DNA of 64,000 bases from Streptomyces montanisoli (GTDB taxonomy: Bacteria; Actinomycetota; Actinomycetes; Streptomycetales; Streptomycetaceae). Numbering within the stretch: the first letter of the stretch is position 1; every line of letters begins with the position of its first letter. Positions 32,857 to 41,073 of this stretch are shown one piece after another. The notes beneath the pieces are model-generated. The model searched no databases. It saw only the letters and a program-made list of their open reading frames with translations, and had not been told where the DNA came from. Where the stretch lies: positions 62,001 through 126,000 of the forward strand of contig NZ_JAGIQL010000002.1 of the NCBI RefSeq assembly GCF_017813245.1. The letters run 5' to 3'. The position numbers and the translations under genes were made by a program.

Positions 32857-33419
32857 GCTGCCGTCCCGAAGTCGTCGCGGCCCAGGCACTCGCTGTCGGT
32901 ATCGGGGGACGGGGTGTTCGTGGTGGGCTGGTCCAGGTCTCGGTTGCGCTCGGCGCGGCGGATCTCGCGATACCGCTTTTGTGCGTGCTCCTCGGTGATC
33001 TTCAGAAGCCAGGCCAGGCGCTGTTCGCTCACACCGTGGTGGTAAGCGGCGTGGATGACCGCGCGGCGCTCGGCCTGGGTGAGGTGCACGTCGCGCCCGG
33101 CGATGGTGGCGTTGACCCGGCTGTAGTCGAGGCGGCTGGCGAGCCTCTCGTGCAGCGGACCGCGCTCCTCCTCCGTCAGGCCGCCCCGGATCCCGTCGGT
33201 GTCACCCCCTTCGAGAGCGGCGTCCAGGCAGGTGCGGCGGACAGGGCACTGGCCGCACAGCGACTTCGCGGTCGTGATCTTGTCGGTCTCGTCAGGCTCC
33301 GGGAAGAAGATGTCCGGGTCCACCGGGTTGTACTCGGTGCTCCGGCAGACGGCCTCGTCCTGCCAGGTCTGGTCGCCGAGTGACCGGTGGCGGGCAGGGC
33401 TTGTCCTCGTGGTGGTCAT
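32853..33419 (-). CDS. WhiB-family iron-sulfur regulator with C-terminal extension
   Basis: In this 188-aa protein, C25, C55, C58 and C64 form the C-x(29)-C-x2-C-x5-C cluster-binding pattern, followed by GIRGG (residues 76-80), the WhiB turn. A ~90-residue extension carries a likely helix-turn-helix (LTQAERRAVIHAAYHHGVS, QRLAWLLKIT), absent from short WhiB proteins. WhiB proteins bind sigma factors or DNA and sense redox or oxygen through the 4Fe-4S cluster. Its place within the mobilisation operon suggests control of transfer or replication genes. Confidence 0.88.
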   Translation of the reverse strand: MTTTRTSPARHRSLGDQTWQDEAVCRSTEYNPVDPDIFFPEPDETDKITTAKSLCGQCPVRRTCLDAALEGGDTDGIRGGLTEEERGPLHERLASRLDYSRVNATIAGRDVHLTQAERRAVIHAAYHHGVSEQRLAWLLKITEEHAQKRYREIRRAERNRDLDQPTTNTPSPDTDSECLGRDDFGTAA

Positions 33420-33539
33420 GCGTCGTGCTCCGATCGCTCTCCGCGCGCAGGGGGCGTCGGCGGAGGGGTGCGCTGGGTCATGGGAAGTGCATGGGGCGGC
33501 GCGGGAAGGGCGCGGCCTGGCGTGGCGGCCTGCGGCGGA

Positions 33540-34247
33540 TCAGGCCGCGGCGCGGTGGCGTCTGCGGTCGATCTCTTCGAACTCGACCCGGGTGGTCATC
33601 TGAGCAAGCCGCGAGGCGACTCGGTCGCCGAGGTAGGCCCGGAGATCGCGGATGCGCAGGTTGGTGGTGATCAGGGTCGGCAGCATGTAGTTGTAGCGGC
33701 GGTTGATCAGCCGGTAGGTGATCTCCTCGGTCCAGTCGCTGGCCTTGGCCGCGCCGAGGTCGTCGATGATCAGCAGCGGGCAGCGGCCGACGGCCGCCAG
33801 TCCCCGTTCGCTGTCGGCCCCGGGCCGGGGGCGGAGGTCGGCGTACAGGTCGGCGGCGGTGGTCGCACTCCAGCGCACGCCGACCCCACTGCGCATCAGC
33901 AGCCGGACCGCGCCGTACGCCTGGTGCGTTTTGCCCGAGCCGACAACTCCGGCCATCAGCAGGCTGGGACCGGTGGTGACCTGCCGCCGGGCGCCCCGGC
34001 CTGGGGCGACGGCCGCCTCGGCGACCTCCCGGACCCAGTCCAGGACCTTGGGGTGGTCGGCGACGGCCGTCCGGTAGCGCGGGGGCATTCCGGCCAGCAA
34101 GGCGTCCAGCGGGGAGACCGGCTCGGGCTCGTCGGTGAGCGCAGCGACACTGGCCGGGTCGATGTCGCGGGTGGCCAGAATCCGGGACATCCGGTCCAGG
34201 ATGCCTGCACCGGCGAGGGTCTGCGGTTCGCGGATGCGGGTGCCCAT
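33540..34247 (-). CDS. DnaC-like helicase-loader ATPase
   Basis: This 235-aa AAA+ ATPase has Walker A GVVGSGKTHQ near residue 105 and Walker B LLIIDDLGAAK near residue 165, then sensor residues in LITTNLR and a C-terminal RVASRLAQMT arginine-finger region. These are features of DnaC/IstB-type loaders, which place DnaB helicase on DNA. The ATG at 34247 overlaps the stop of the upstream replication-protein gene by one base, as in phage O-P type modules. Confidence 0.83.
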   Translation of the reverse strand: MGTRIREPQTLAGAGILDRMSRILATRDIDPASVAALTDEPEPVSPLDALLAGMPPRYRTAVADHPKVLDWVREVAEAAVAPGRGARRQVTTGPSLLMAGVVGSGKTHQAYGAVRLLMRSGVGVRWSATTAADLYADLRPRPGADSERGLAAVGRCPLLIIDDLGAAKASDWTEEITYRLINRRYNYMLPTLITTNLRIRDLRAYLGDRVASRLAQMTTRVEFEEIDRRRHRAAA

Positions 34248-35266
34248 CACAGCTCCTCGGCGTAGGCGGCAGCAGCGTTGGCCGGGTTGGTCCACGCCTG
34301 GTGGCCGGGCACGGTAGGCCGGGATCCCGGCCGCGCCAAACCGCCGGAGCGGGCGTTCATCGCCTCGTTGACCATGCTGGTCAGCACGCTCGGGTGCTTC
34401 GGGTTGGCCGCGAAGTTCGCCAGCCCGGCCCGGATGGGCTCCGGAGCGATGCCCTCGCCCAAGAGCTTCTTGACGATCCGCCCGAGGTGAGCGATCACGT
34501 CGCTGGGCGGGCGCTGGTCGCACGCAGCGACGTACTCGCCGACGAGCTGCTTGGCCGAGACGGTCTCTGCGGGCGCTGTACGCCCCGTAGGGACAGGAGA
34601 TCCAGGATCCACGATCCTAGATCCAGGCGACGAGCCCTCTCCGAGGCTTCGGGGAAGGTTCGGAGAGCCTTCGTCGAATACCTCTTGACCTGCGCGTTTC
34701 AAGTCGAAGCTGCTAGGGATGCCAGCCATGCAGTCGAAGGCGCCCTGCTGGACGGTGGGGGCCGGGTCGGCGTGGCCGCGAGGTGTCGCGGCCGGCTGCG
34801 CGGGCAGATCGAGGGTCCGGGGAGCGTTCGGCGAAGCCTCGGCGAGCCCTCGGGTAGGGGTGGGCGACCCCTCGCCCCGCTTGGCGCAGGTTCCCCTGCA
34901 GGGACCGCACCGGTCAGCACCGTGGTGCTGCGGGCAAGAGGGCAGGCGGGACTGACTCGGCTTGTCGATCTTCTGGTGCGCGGACCAGGTCACGATGTGG
35001 AGGTACCGGCGGCCGTCGCATCCGGTGTAACGGCAGATCAGGCCCGCGTTCGAGAGCTGGTCGAGGTCGTCCTCGACGTGGACCGAGGTGTGCTCGGCAC
35101 GCAGGGGCCAAAGAAGCCCCGCGATAATCGCGGCGTTGTCACGGTGGCGACCGTGATCGTCGGCCTGGGTGAGCAGCCCGAAGAAGGTTCGCTCTGCCTC
35201 GACGCTCACTTCGGCGAGGGACTCGGACGTGAATGCCTCCGGTTTGACGGTTCGTATCCGCGGCAC
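34247..35266 (-). CDS. Replication initiator-like protein (phage O / DnaD-like organisation)
   Basis: The N-terminal ~100 residues of this 339-aa protein (PRIRTVKPEAFTSESLAEV, FFGLLTQADDHGR, QLSNAGLICRY) form the winged-helix found in Streptomyces phage and element replication proteins. A Cys/His cluster (CPQHHGADRCGPCRGTC) near residue 115 could bind zinc. A disordered middle is followed by a helical C-terminal part (AHLGRIVKKLLGEG). It would bind the origin and recruit the loader encoded just downstream. GTG start 2 nt after the upstream stop. Confidence 0.7.
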   Translation of the reverse strand: MPRIRTVKPEAFTSESLAEVSVEAERTFFGLLTQADDHGRHRDNAAIIAGLLWPLRAEHTSVHVEDDLDQLSNAGLICRYTGCDGRRYLHIVTWSAHQKIDKPSQSRLPSCPQHHGADRCGPCRGTCAKRGEGSPTPTRGLAEASPNAPRTLDLPAQPAATPRGHADPAPTVQQGAFDCMAGIPSSFDLKRAGQEVFDEGSPNLPRSLGEGSSPGSRIVDPGSPVPTGRTAPAETVSAKQLVGEYVAACDQRPPSDVIAHLGRIVKKLLGEGIAPEPIRAGLANFAANPKHPSVLTSMVNEAMNARSGGLARPGSRPTVPGHQAWTNPANAAAAYAEEL

Positions 35267-35267
35267 G

Positions 35268-35594
35268 TCAGCGGCCCCGACCGGCGGCGATCAGGTCGCT
35301 GCGAGTAAGGGCCGCATCGGCGAGGTTGAAGGTGTGCGGCCGTGTCCAGTCCGCCTCCGGCCAGACCCGCAAGATCCACCGGGCCGCGACCCTGGTGGTC
35401 GGCCGACCCAGCTCCATGGTCGCCCCGGCCTCGTCCTTGACGATGGCGTGGGGGTGGGGCCATGCCTGCTTCGGGTCGTTGAGGCTGACCCGGATGGTGG
35501 CCGCTCCCGGAATCATGTCGGCGAGCTGGGTGGCGAGGCGCTGCTGGCGGTCGGTGTCCGGGCAGGCCGGATTGCCGCTCGGCGTGGCGAGCAT
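35268..35594 (-). CDS. Hypothetical, 108 aa, first gene of the replication/mobilisation operon
   Basis: The ATG at 35594 follows CGGAG by 6 nt. The protein has a helix (QRLATQLADMIPG), beta strands (TIRVSL, TMELG) and ends in a short helix. No family is recognised. It is the promoter-proximal gene of a seven-gene leftward operon, where a small regulator would be common, but the sequence shows no DNA-binding motif. Confidence 0.6.
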   Translation of the reverse strand: MLATPSGNPACPDTDRQQRLATQLADMIPGAATIRVSLNDPKQAWPHPHAIVKDEAGATMELGRPTTRVAARWILRVWPEADWTRPHTFNLADAALTRSDLIAAGRGR

Positions 35595-36027
35595 GCGATA
35601 CTCCGTTGATTGTAGGAGCGCGGTGCGGCGGTTCTCGTGCAAAAAGCCCCGTCGCCCGCGAGATGTGAATCGGTGCCCCTCGAGGTGCCGGCGCCCGGCG
35701 CTTGGGAGTTGGTAGCTCCCGGGCGCCGGTTGTCTTGGCCCCTGTGGTCGTCATGGCCCGTGCGCGTTCATCGCCCCACCCTTCTCGGCCCGTCCCCCGA
35801 CCGGTGATCGTTTGTTCAGGGACCAGAACCATATGGCGACACCTGGCACCAGTCCACCCCGTTCCCATCGCTCCGACCAGGCATGGAACACTGCACTGGA
35901 TGGATTCACGGAACAACGTACATCGCAATGGCGCCTCCGCGTCAACCGCAGTGGCGGTGGGTGCAGCGTTGAGCGGCATGGCCACCACTGGAGTGGATAG
36001 GATGGCGGTCATGACGAAGGGCTGGAG
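35595..36027. other. Divergent intergenic region with large hairpin
   Basis: This 433-bp region lies between divergent operons and has no gene. CCGGCGCCCGG (35688-35698) pairs with CCGGGCGCCGG (35719-35729), and inside it GGGAG pairs with CTCCC, so two exclusive folds are possible. The sequence around 35800-36000 is visibly lower in G+C and should hold promoters for the flanking genes. A 6-codon frame at 36011-36031 ends on the next ATG. The region is a candidate replication origin, being next to the initiator operon, but no iterons were seen. Confidence 0.45.
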
Positions 36028-36474
36028 ATGACCGGCAAGAACGAGCGCGCCTTCGCGGAGCTGCTCGACTACCTGTTCCGTGAAGTGCACCCAAAGGGGC
36101 GCGGTCCGTACACGTACGCGGAGGTGTCACAGGGCATCCGCGAATCCGCCGGCGTGGCCATCTCCGCAAGCGCCATCCAGCAGCTCCGCACAGGGACCAA
36201 CACGAACCCGAAGATGCAGACCATCCGGGCATTGGCCGGGTTCTTCGGGGTGAAACCGGGTTACTTCTTCGACGAGGAGGAGGCCGAGAGACAGCGCGCG
36301 GAGATCCAGGTGGTTGCCGCCATGCGCGACCAAGGCGTACGCCGAGTCGCCCTACGCGCAAACGGGCTCAGCACGTCGAGCCTGCACATGCTGAACACCG
36401 TGATCGACCAGGCCCGACGACTGGAAGGCATGCCAGACGATTCGGACGACTCCGGTCTGCTCGACGACGAGTAA
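36028..36474 (+). CDS. XRE-family helix-turn-helix regulator
   Basis: In this 148-aa protein, residues ~25-85 form a Cro/CI-type helix-turn-helix (YTYAEVSQGIRES, AISASAIQQLRTGTNTNP, IRALAGFFGVKPGYFFD), and the C-terminal half is an acidic helix. Regulators of exactly this form recur in Streptomyces near ImmA/IrrE peptidase and MAB_1171c-type membrane protein genes, as here. The ATG at 36028 overlaps a possible 6-codon leader. Confidence 0.82.
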   Translation: MTGKNERAFAELLDYLFREVHPKGRGPYTYAEVSQGIRESAGVAISASAIQQLRTGTNTNPKMQTIRALAGFFGVKPGYFFDEEEAERQRAEIQVVAAMRDQGVRRVALRANGLSTSSLHMLNTVIDQARRLEGMPDDSDDSGLLDDE

Positions 36475-36520
36475 TTCCATCCTCGCCCGAACCGTCGGGT
36501 GCCCCGATTCCCTGACCGAG

Positions 36521-37366
36521 TCAGGCACCTTCGGATCTTCGGCGATCCGCCAACAACACGGCCACTCGTAGGCGGTCACTGCGCATGGGCCGCAGAGCTA
36601 CGAACCGAACAGCAACTTCTCGCCCGCGGTGATAAGGGAGCCTGAGCCGACGCAAGTCACCGTCGGCATGCTCAACCATCTCGCGTCGATTCCAGATTCT
36701 CCGAGCGGCCGAAGACCCGGCGAGAATGTCTCGCTCCAGTTGCCGCAGGGCGCCATTCTCGGGATGACGAGAACGCTCGAAGCGAATCTGCCCCAAGTAG
36801 GAGCGGGCCCAGTCGTTCTCCCAATTCACGAGCTGCTCCTGCGCTTCCGGGCTGAGAAAGGCCCAACGCATCTGGTTGGCCTGATGGGCAGCCCATGGAA
36901 ACCAATCCAGGAATGGGCCATTACAGCCGACCACGTTCCACGCAAGATCCGTGGCGAGGGCAGGGTGGGGCGCCTGCTCATCCAGAAAACGCTGAAGCAA
37001 CTCATCGACTTCCGCCGCCGCTTCAGCTTCCGGCACGGCGGCGAGCGCCGGCGGATGCCCGACGGCCCGCATGTACAGCGCATGGCGTTCTGCACGGCTC
37101 AGCCCTAACACCGAAGACAACCGATCGAGGAAGTCAGCGGAATAGTCGGCCTTATTACCCCGTTCCAACGCGCCGTACCAGCGTTCGCTTACACCCGTCA
37201 GGCGGGCCACATCACGCTGCGTCAGCCCCTCGCCGCGACGCCCCGCGACCGCCAGACCCGGGATCGCCCGAGGGCTTGTACGGCTTCTCCACGATCGCAG
37301 CAGCTCAGGCAAGGACTCGCCGTCGTCGGGCTTGCCCCCCTCGCCCCACCCTCCCTGAGAGTCCAT
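36521..37366 (-). CDS. XRE regulator with MmyB-like ligand-binding domain
   Basis: In this 281-aa protein an N-terminal helix-turn-helix (LTQRDVARLTGVSERWYGALERG, about residues 47-70) is followed by the MmyB-like sensor domain (DLAWNVVGCN, WFPWAAHQANQMRWAF, FERSRHPENG). MmyB-like proteins are thought to bind small ligands such as fatty acids or antibiotics and often control a nearby oxidoreductase gene. It is convergent with the XRE gene at 36028, with a small hairpin (36512-36526) at their ends. Confidence 0.85.
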   Translation of the reverse strand: MDSQGGWGEGGKPDDGESLPELLRSWRSRTSPRAIPGLAVAGRRGEGLTQRDVARLTGVSERWYGALERGNKADYSADFLDRLSSVLGLSRAERHALYMRAVGHPPALAAVPEAEAAAEVDELLQRFLDEQAPHPALATDLAWNVVGCNGPFLDWFPWAAHQANQMRWAFLSPEAQEQLVNWENDWARSYLGQIRFERSRHPENGALRQLERDILAGSSAARRIWNRREMVEHADGDLRRLRLPYHRGREVAVRFVALRPMRSDRLRVAVLLADRRRSEGA

Positions 37367-37717
37367 GACCTGAGATTAGGTCCCGTTCGCAAGAGGCGTG
37401 CGTCACAACACGCCCTGGGTCCCCGTCAAAAGATCATGGAATGATCATGCAGCGTAGTCAGACATAACGGATAGTCGATTATTCAATCACCCGCCCCGAA
37501 GATCGCGTCAGCCCGAAATCACCGGCACCGGCCACAGAAGCCAAGCTCGACAGGTCTTTCTGTTCCGAACCATCCCGCCCCTCTCTCCCCGGATTGAGTC
37601 ACCTTCCGTAACCGGAACTCTTGGTTCCGGGAAGTGTGAGTTCATCCTTCCTCTTGGCATCCTCTGGCTGTCGCGCACCAGCGAGTTGGTGCACAGTCGA
37701 GGCCGAGGGGGGATTCC
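37367..37717. other. Divergent promoter region, low G+C
   Basis: This 351-bp stretch lies between divergent genes. The part 37420-37500 (ATCATGGAATGATCATGC, then TAACGGATAGTCGATTATT) is A+T-rich for this genome and contains the near-palindrome GATCATGGAATGATC. It is the likely promoter and operator region for the MmyB-type regulator. No gene was seen. Confidence 0.45.
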
Positions 37718-38263
37718 GTGCCCTTGCCGGAACATGACGAGAGTCGTCTACGTAGATGCTGCGAGAAGCAAATCGATCAGCTGCGTCTGCCGTACCGCTT
37801 CACTACGCGTGAGTTGTGTGCGGCGATAGCGGACCTTCGCGGGAAGCCGATTGTCTTGAAGCCGTTGAGCACGCTCGGCGCTGTCGATGCGCCCTGCGGT
37901 GTGAGGATCGAAACTCCAACAGCCGACCTCCTTTATTACGAGGAAGGCACATCCGTTCACCACCAGCGGCACATACTCACACACGAACTGTGCCACGTGT
38001 ACTGCGACCATCCTGGAAGCCTGCAAATCAACGCGGACACGGCCCATGCACTCGGGGTGAACGCCACGCTGGTGATGCGCATGGCAGGGCGAACAAGCTA
38101 CGCAACGGCGGACGAACGCGAAGCGGAGATGATGGCCACGGTTATCCGCCAGCGCATCTATCGCGAACGTGAATCTCCTGCTCGCCAGCCTGAAAATGGG
38201 GCCGATAGCTGGGATGCACTCTTCGCCCAACCCGTCAGGAAAGGCCGGTTCCGGTCACGATGA
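37718..38263 (+). CDS. ImmA/IrrE-type metallopeptidase
   Basis: This 181-aa zinc peptidase has HELCH (catalytic H-E-x-x-H) near residue 90 and the downstream acidic ligand in DEREAEMMA. ImmA proteins cleave repressors, and the XRE regulator at 36028 is a plausible target by family precedent. GTG 37718 has a GAGGGGGGA tract upstream. The stop overlaps the next gene by 4 nt (ATGA), linking it to the membrane protein. Confidence 0.83.
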   Translation: MPLPEHDESRLRRCCEKQIDQLRLPYRFTTRELCAAIADLRGKPIVLKPLSTLGAVDAPCGVRIETPTADLLYYEEGTSVHHQRHILTHELCHVYCDHPGSLQINADTAHALGVNATLVMRMAGRTSYATADEREAEMMATVIRQRIYRERESPARQPENGADSWDALFAQPVRKGRFRSR

Positions 38264-39438
38264 ACGCCATCTTCCTCGGCATGGCCTGCCTGCTCGCAGG
38301 GGCTGCCGGCTACTGGGTCTTGGGCCGAGGGACCCCCCGTCCGACCGGCACGTGGGCCACAGGCGCGCTCCTCGGCTCGTTCGCCCTGGCCTTCGCCTCC
38401 TACGCGCCGCTGTTCGAGGACGCAGTCGAAGCGGTCGTGCCGCACGTTGCCAGATTGCTGAGTAACTGCGCTTCACTGGCCGCTGCCACCGCGGTCTTGG
38501 CCGTCTCGTTCCAGCTCAACCTGGAACCCACGGAAGCACAGCGCCGAGTCCGCCTGCGTCTCGTCCTTTTCGCCACGACAACCCTCGGCATGACGACGCT
38601 CTTCACGTGCGAGCAGGTGATGCACCGCTCACCGCAGGTGTACGCCATCTACCTGCTCCTGTTCATCTCCTACCTCGGCTTCGCCATCGTCGATTTCCTG
38701 CTCCAGGCAGTGCGGCAGTCGAAGTCAACTCGTCGAAGCAGCGTCCGGGTAGGGCTGCGGACGGCGGCAGTAGGCTGCGTCATCGCGCTGGTCTACGCCG
38801 GCTACAAGCTGGCGGTTCTCGTCTCCCTCGGCTTGGGGCTACGCCTCGTGCCCGACCACGCGAAGTGCTCGTCGCTCGTAGCCGCACCCTGCGTCTTCAG
38901 CGTGACGTCTCCTGCGCTCGCCGTTCTGCTGATCTGCCTCGGCCTCACGTTGCCTGCCGTGACGTACCCGATCAGCCAGGCCCGCCGACGTCGTTGGGAA
39001 ACGCAGTCCTTCGAAGCGCTCGGCCCCCTTTGGCAGGACCTGGCAGCAGCGATTCCGGAGATCGTCTTGTCGCCTTCAGACCCCGCCGAGGACACCTCTG
39101 CGGACTCCGACTTCTTGCTCCAGCGGCGAGTCATCGAGATCGGAGACGGCATCCTCGCCCTTCGGCCGTACCGGTCCCGCAGAGTGCAGGAGGCGGCCCA
39201 AAAAGCTTTCGACGTTGGAAGGGCGAAGGGAGCCGCAGCGGTGGAAGCGGCTGTGGTGAGGGAAGCGCTCGCCGCTGCGAAAGCGGGCCGGTTCGCAGAT
39301 GAGGTTGCCGTACCATCGGCGGAGGCCGCCGCCCGCAAGGACCTTCGTGCGGACACCGAGTGGCTCCTCCTGGTGGCCAATGCGTACCAGGTTGAGCGTG
39401 TCGCCGACGACAACCATCCAGGCCGGGTTGGAGCCTGA
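38260..39438 (+). CDS. MAB_1171c-family membrane protein
   Basis: This 392-aa protein has seven transmembrane segments between about residues 3 and 245, followed by a ~145-residue cytoplasmic helical domain (LWQDLAAAIPEI, VIEIGDGILALRPY). I recognise the architecture annotated as the MAB_1171c family of putative transporters, usually downstream of an ImmA/IrrE gene. No transport activity is established. It may sense or anchor the peptidase pathway. Confidence 0.72.
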   Translation: MNAIFLGMACLLAGAAGYWVLGRGTPRPTGTWATGALLGSFALAFASYAPLFEDAVEAVVPHVARLLSNCASLAAATAVLAVSFQLNLEPTEAQRRVRLRLVLFATTTLGMTTLFTCEQVMHRSPQVYAIYLLLFISYLGFAIVDFLLQAVRQSKSTRRSSVRVGLRTAAVGCVIALVYAGYKLAVLVSLGLGLRLVPDHAKCSSLVAAPCVFSVTSPALAVLLICLGLTLPAVTYPISQARRRRWETQSFEALGPLWQDLAAAIPEIVLSPSDPAEDTSADSDFLLQRRVIEIGDGILALRPYRSRRVQEAAQKAFDVGRAKGAAAVEAAVVREALAAAKAGRFADEVAVPSAEAAARKDLRADTEWLLLVANAYQVERVADDNHPGRVGA

Positions 39439-39442
39439 AGGC

Positions 39443-40621
39443 ATGACCGACCCGACTCAGGACCCCCGCTTCCTCCAGGACCCCTACCCCACCTATGCCG
39501 CCATGAGGTCAAGGTGTCCGGTGCAGGCCGTGCCCACCGGGTCCGGTGGGCACGTCAGCTACCTGGTCACCGGGTATGCGGAGGCGAGGGAGGCTCTCGG
39601 TGACGCTCGGCTCTCGAAGGACACGGCCACGTTCTTCGCAGACAAGGGGTCACGGCGTCGGCTGCACCCTGCAGTGGCGCACACCATGCTGGCCAGCGAT
39701 CCGCCCCAGCACACCCGGCTCCGCAAGCTGGTGACCAAGGCGTTCACGACCGGTGCGGTCGCCGAGCTGCGTCCGTTCATTGCCCAGGTCACCGACGAAC
39801 TGCTGGATCAGTGGCCCGTCGGCGACCAGTTCGACTTCGTGGCCGGCCTCGCGGTTCCGCTGCCGGTCATCGTGATCTGTGAGCTGCTCGGAGTCCCGGA
39901 ACAGGACCGGCCCGATGTCCAGCGCTGGTCTGGGGAGCTGTTCGCGGCAGGCAAGCCGGACGTGATCGACGCGGCCTCGCATTCCCTGGCCGGCTACATG
40001 ACCGACCTCATCGCTGCCAAGCGTCAGGCCGCCGGCAGCTCTCTCCTTGACCGGCTCATCTCGGCGCGCGACGGAGACGACCACCTGAGCGAGGAGGAAC
40101 TGGTCTCTCTGGCGGTGCTGTTGCTCGTGGCTGGACACGAGACCACCACCAACTTCCTCGGCAATGCCACCTTGGCGCTGCTCCAGAACCCTGCCGCGCT
40201 GACTCGCCTTCGTGAGAATCCGGATGACATCCCAGCGGCACTGAACGAGCTGCTTCGATACGACTCCCCCGTCAGTACAGCCACCTTCCGGTTCACCACA
40301 GAGGCCGTCACTCTCGGCGAGACCGATATTCCGGCTGGCGTCCCGGTGCTGGTTGCTCTCGGAGCCGCCAACCGCGACCCGGATCAGTTCCCTTCACCGG
40401 ACCTGCTCGACCTGGACCGAAGTGCCGCCGCTCACCTCAGCTTCGGCCACGGCATCCATCGCTGTATCGGCGCTCCCCTGGCCATGGCCGAGGCAGACAT
40501 CGCGCTCCGGGCGATCTTGACCCGCTTCCCCGGGATCCGGCTCGCCCAACGGCCTGACCAACTGGAATGGCGACGGACTCGGCTCGTCCGCGGGCTGGTC
40601 ACACTGCCCATCCGTGTTTAG
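39443..40621 (+). CDS. Cytochrome P450
   Basis: This 392-aa haem monooxygenase has the I-helix AGHETTTNFLG near residue 230, the E-x-x-R pair in ALNELLRYD, the meander and the haem loop FGHGIHRCIGAP with the axial Cys near residue 343. It is soluble and needs an outside ferredoxin and reductase. The ATG at 39443 lies 5 bp after the membrane-protein stop, with GGAG upstream, so they share a transcript. The substrate is unknown; its closeness to the lanthipeptide locus may be a coincidence because the two are convergent. Confidence 0.9.
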   Translation: MTDPTQDPRFLQDPYPTYAAMRSRCPVQAVPTGSGGHVSYLVTGYAEAREALGDARLSKDTATFFADKGSRRRLHPAVAHTMLASDPPQHTRLRKLVTKAFTTGAVAELRPFIAQVTDELLDQWPVGDQFDFVAGLAVPLPVIVICELLGVPEQDRPDVQRWSGELFAAGKPDVIDAASHSLAGYMTDLIAAKRQAAGSSLLDRLISARDGDDHLSEEELVSLAVLLLVAGHETTTNFLGNATLALLQNPAALTRLRENPDDIPAALNELLRYDSPVSTATFRFTTEAVTLGETDIPAGVPVLVALGAANRDPDQFPSPDLLDLDRSAAAHLSFGHGIHRCIGAPLAMAEADIALRAILTRFPGIRLAQRPDQLEWRRTRLVRGLVTLPIRV

Positions 40622-40637
40622 AGGCTCCCGGCCCCGG

Positions 40638-40656
40638 ACTTCTGTTCGCCAGAAGT
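40638..40656. terminator. Hairpin after the P450 gene
   Basis: ACTTCTG (40638-40644) pairs with CAGAAGT (40650-40656) around a 5-nt loop, inside a larger imperfect pairing of the flanking CCCCG and CGGGG. It separates the P450 gene from the convergent lanthipeptide locus. Confidence 0.55.
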
Positions 40657-40713
40657 GTGAGGGCGGGGGCTTTCCGAAGATCGGACACGAGCCGCGGGTG
40701 AGGTGAACCCATC

Positions 40714-41073
40714 TCACCGTGCAGAACGCCGTGCGGCCCCTCGCGTACACAGTGCTCCGTCGTTCTGATCGAGGAGGCGCTCGGCTCGCGCCAGATCCTC
40801 GAGGGTGTCTACTGCCACACCGCCGTCCAGGACGGGGACCATCCGCACGGCGTTACCGTGCTCGACGAAGCGCAGCATCTCCACTCCTTCGGCACGCTCC
40901 AAGGGCCCCTGCTGGAGCTCACGAAAGTGTTGGAGAGCCTTGCCTGTCAAGCCGTAGAGGCCTAGTTGACGCAGGTACTTCGGCCGATCACCCCTCGGGT
41001 ACGGGATGGGCTGGCGCGAGAACATGAGGGCCTCGCTGCGGGCCGTGACGACGACCTTGACGACGTTGTGGTT
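40714..41073 (-). pseudogene. C-terminal fragment of a KdsB-like cytidylyltransferase
   Basis: The frame reads VVKVV, ALMFSRQPIPYPRG, LRQLGLYGLTGKALQHF, LERAEGVEMLRF, then a VDTLEDL end. These are the C-terminal conserved blocks of 3-deoxy-manno-octulosonate (KDO) type cytidylyltransferases. The N-terminal two thirds, including the nucleotide-binding loop, are missing, and the sequence to the right belongs to the lanthipeptide locus in another frame. It is therefore a relic at a recombination junction near 41073. Confidence 0.72.
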
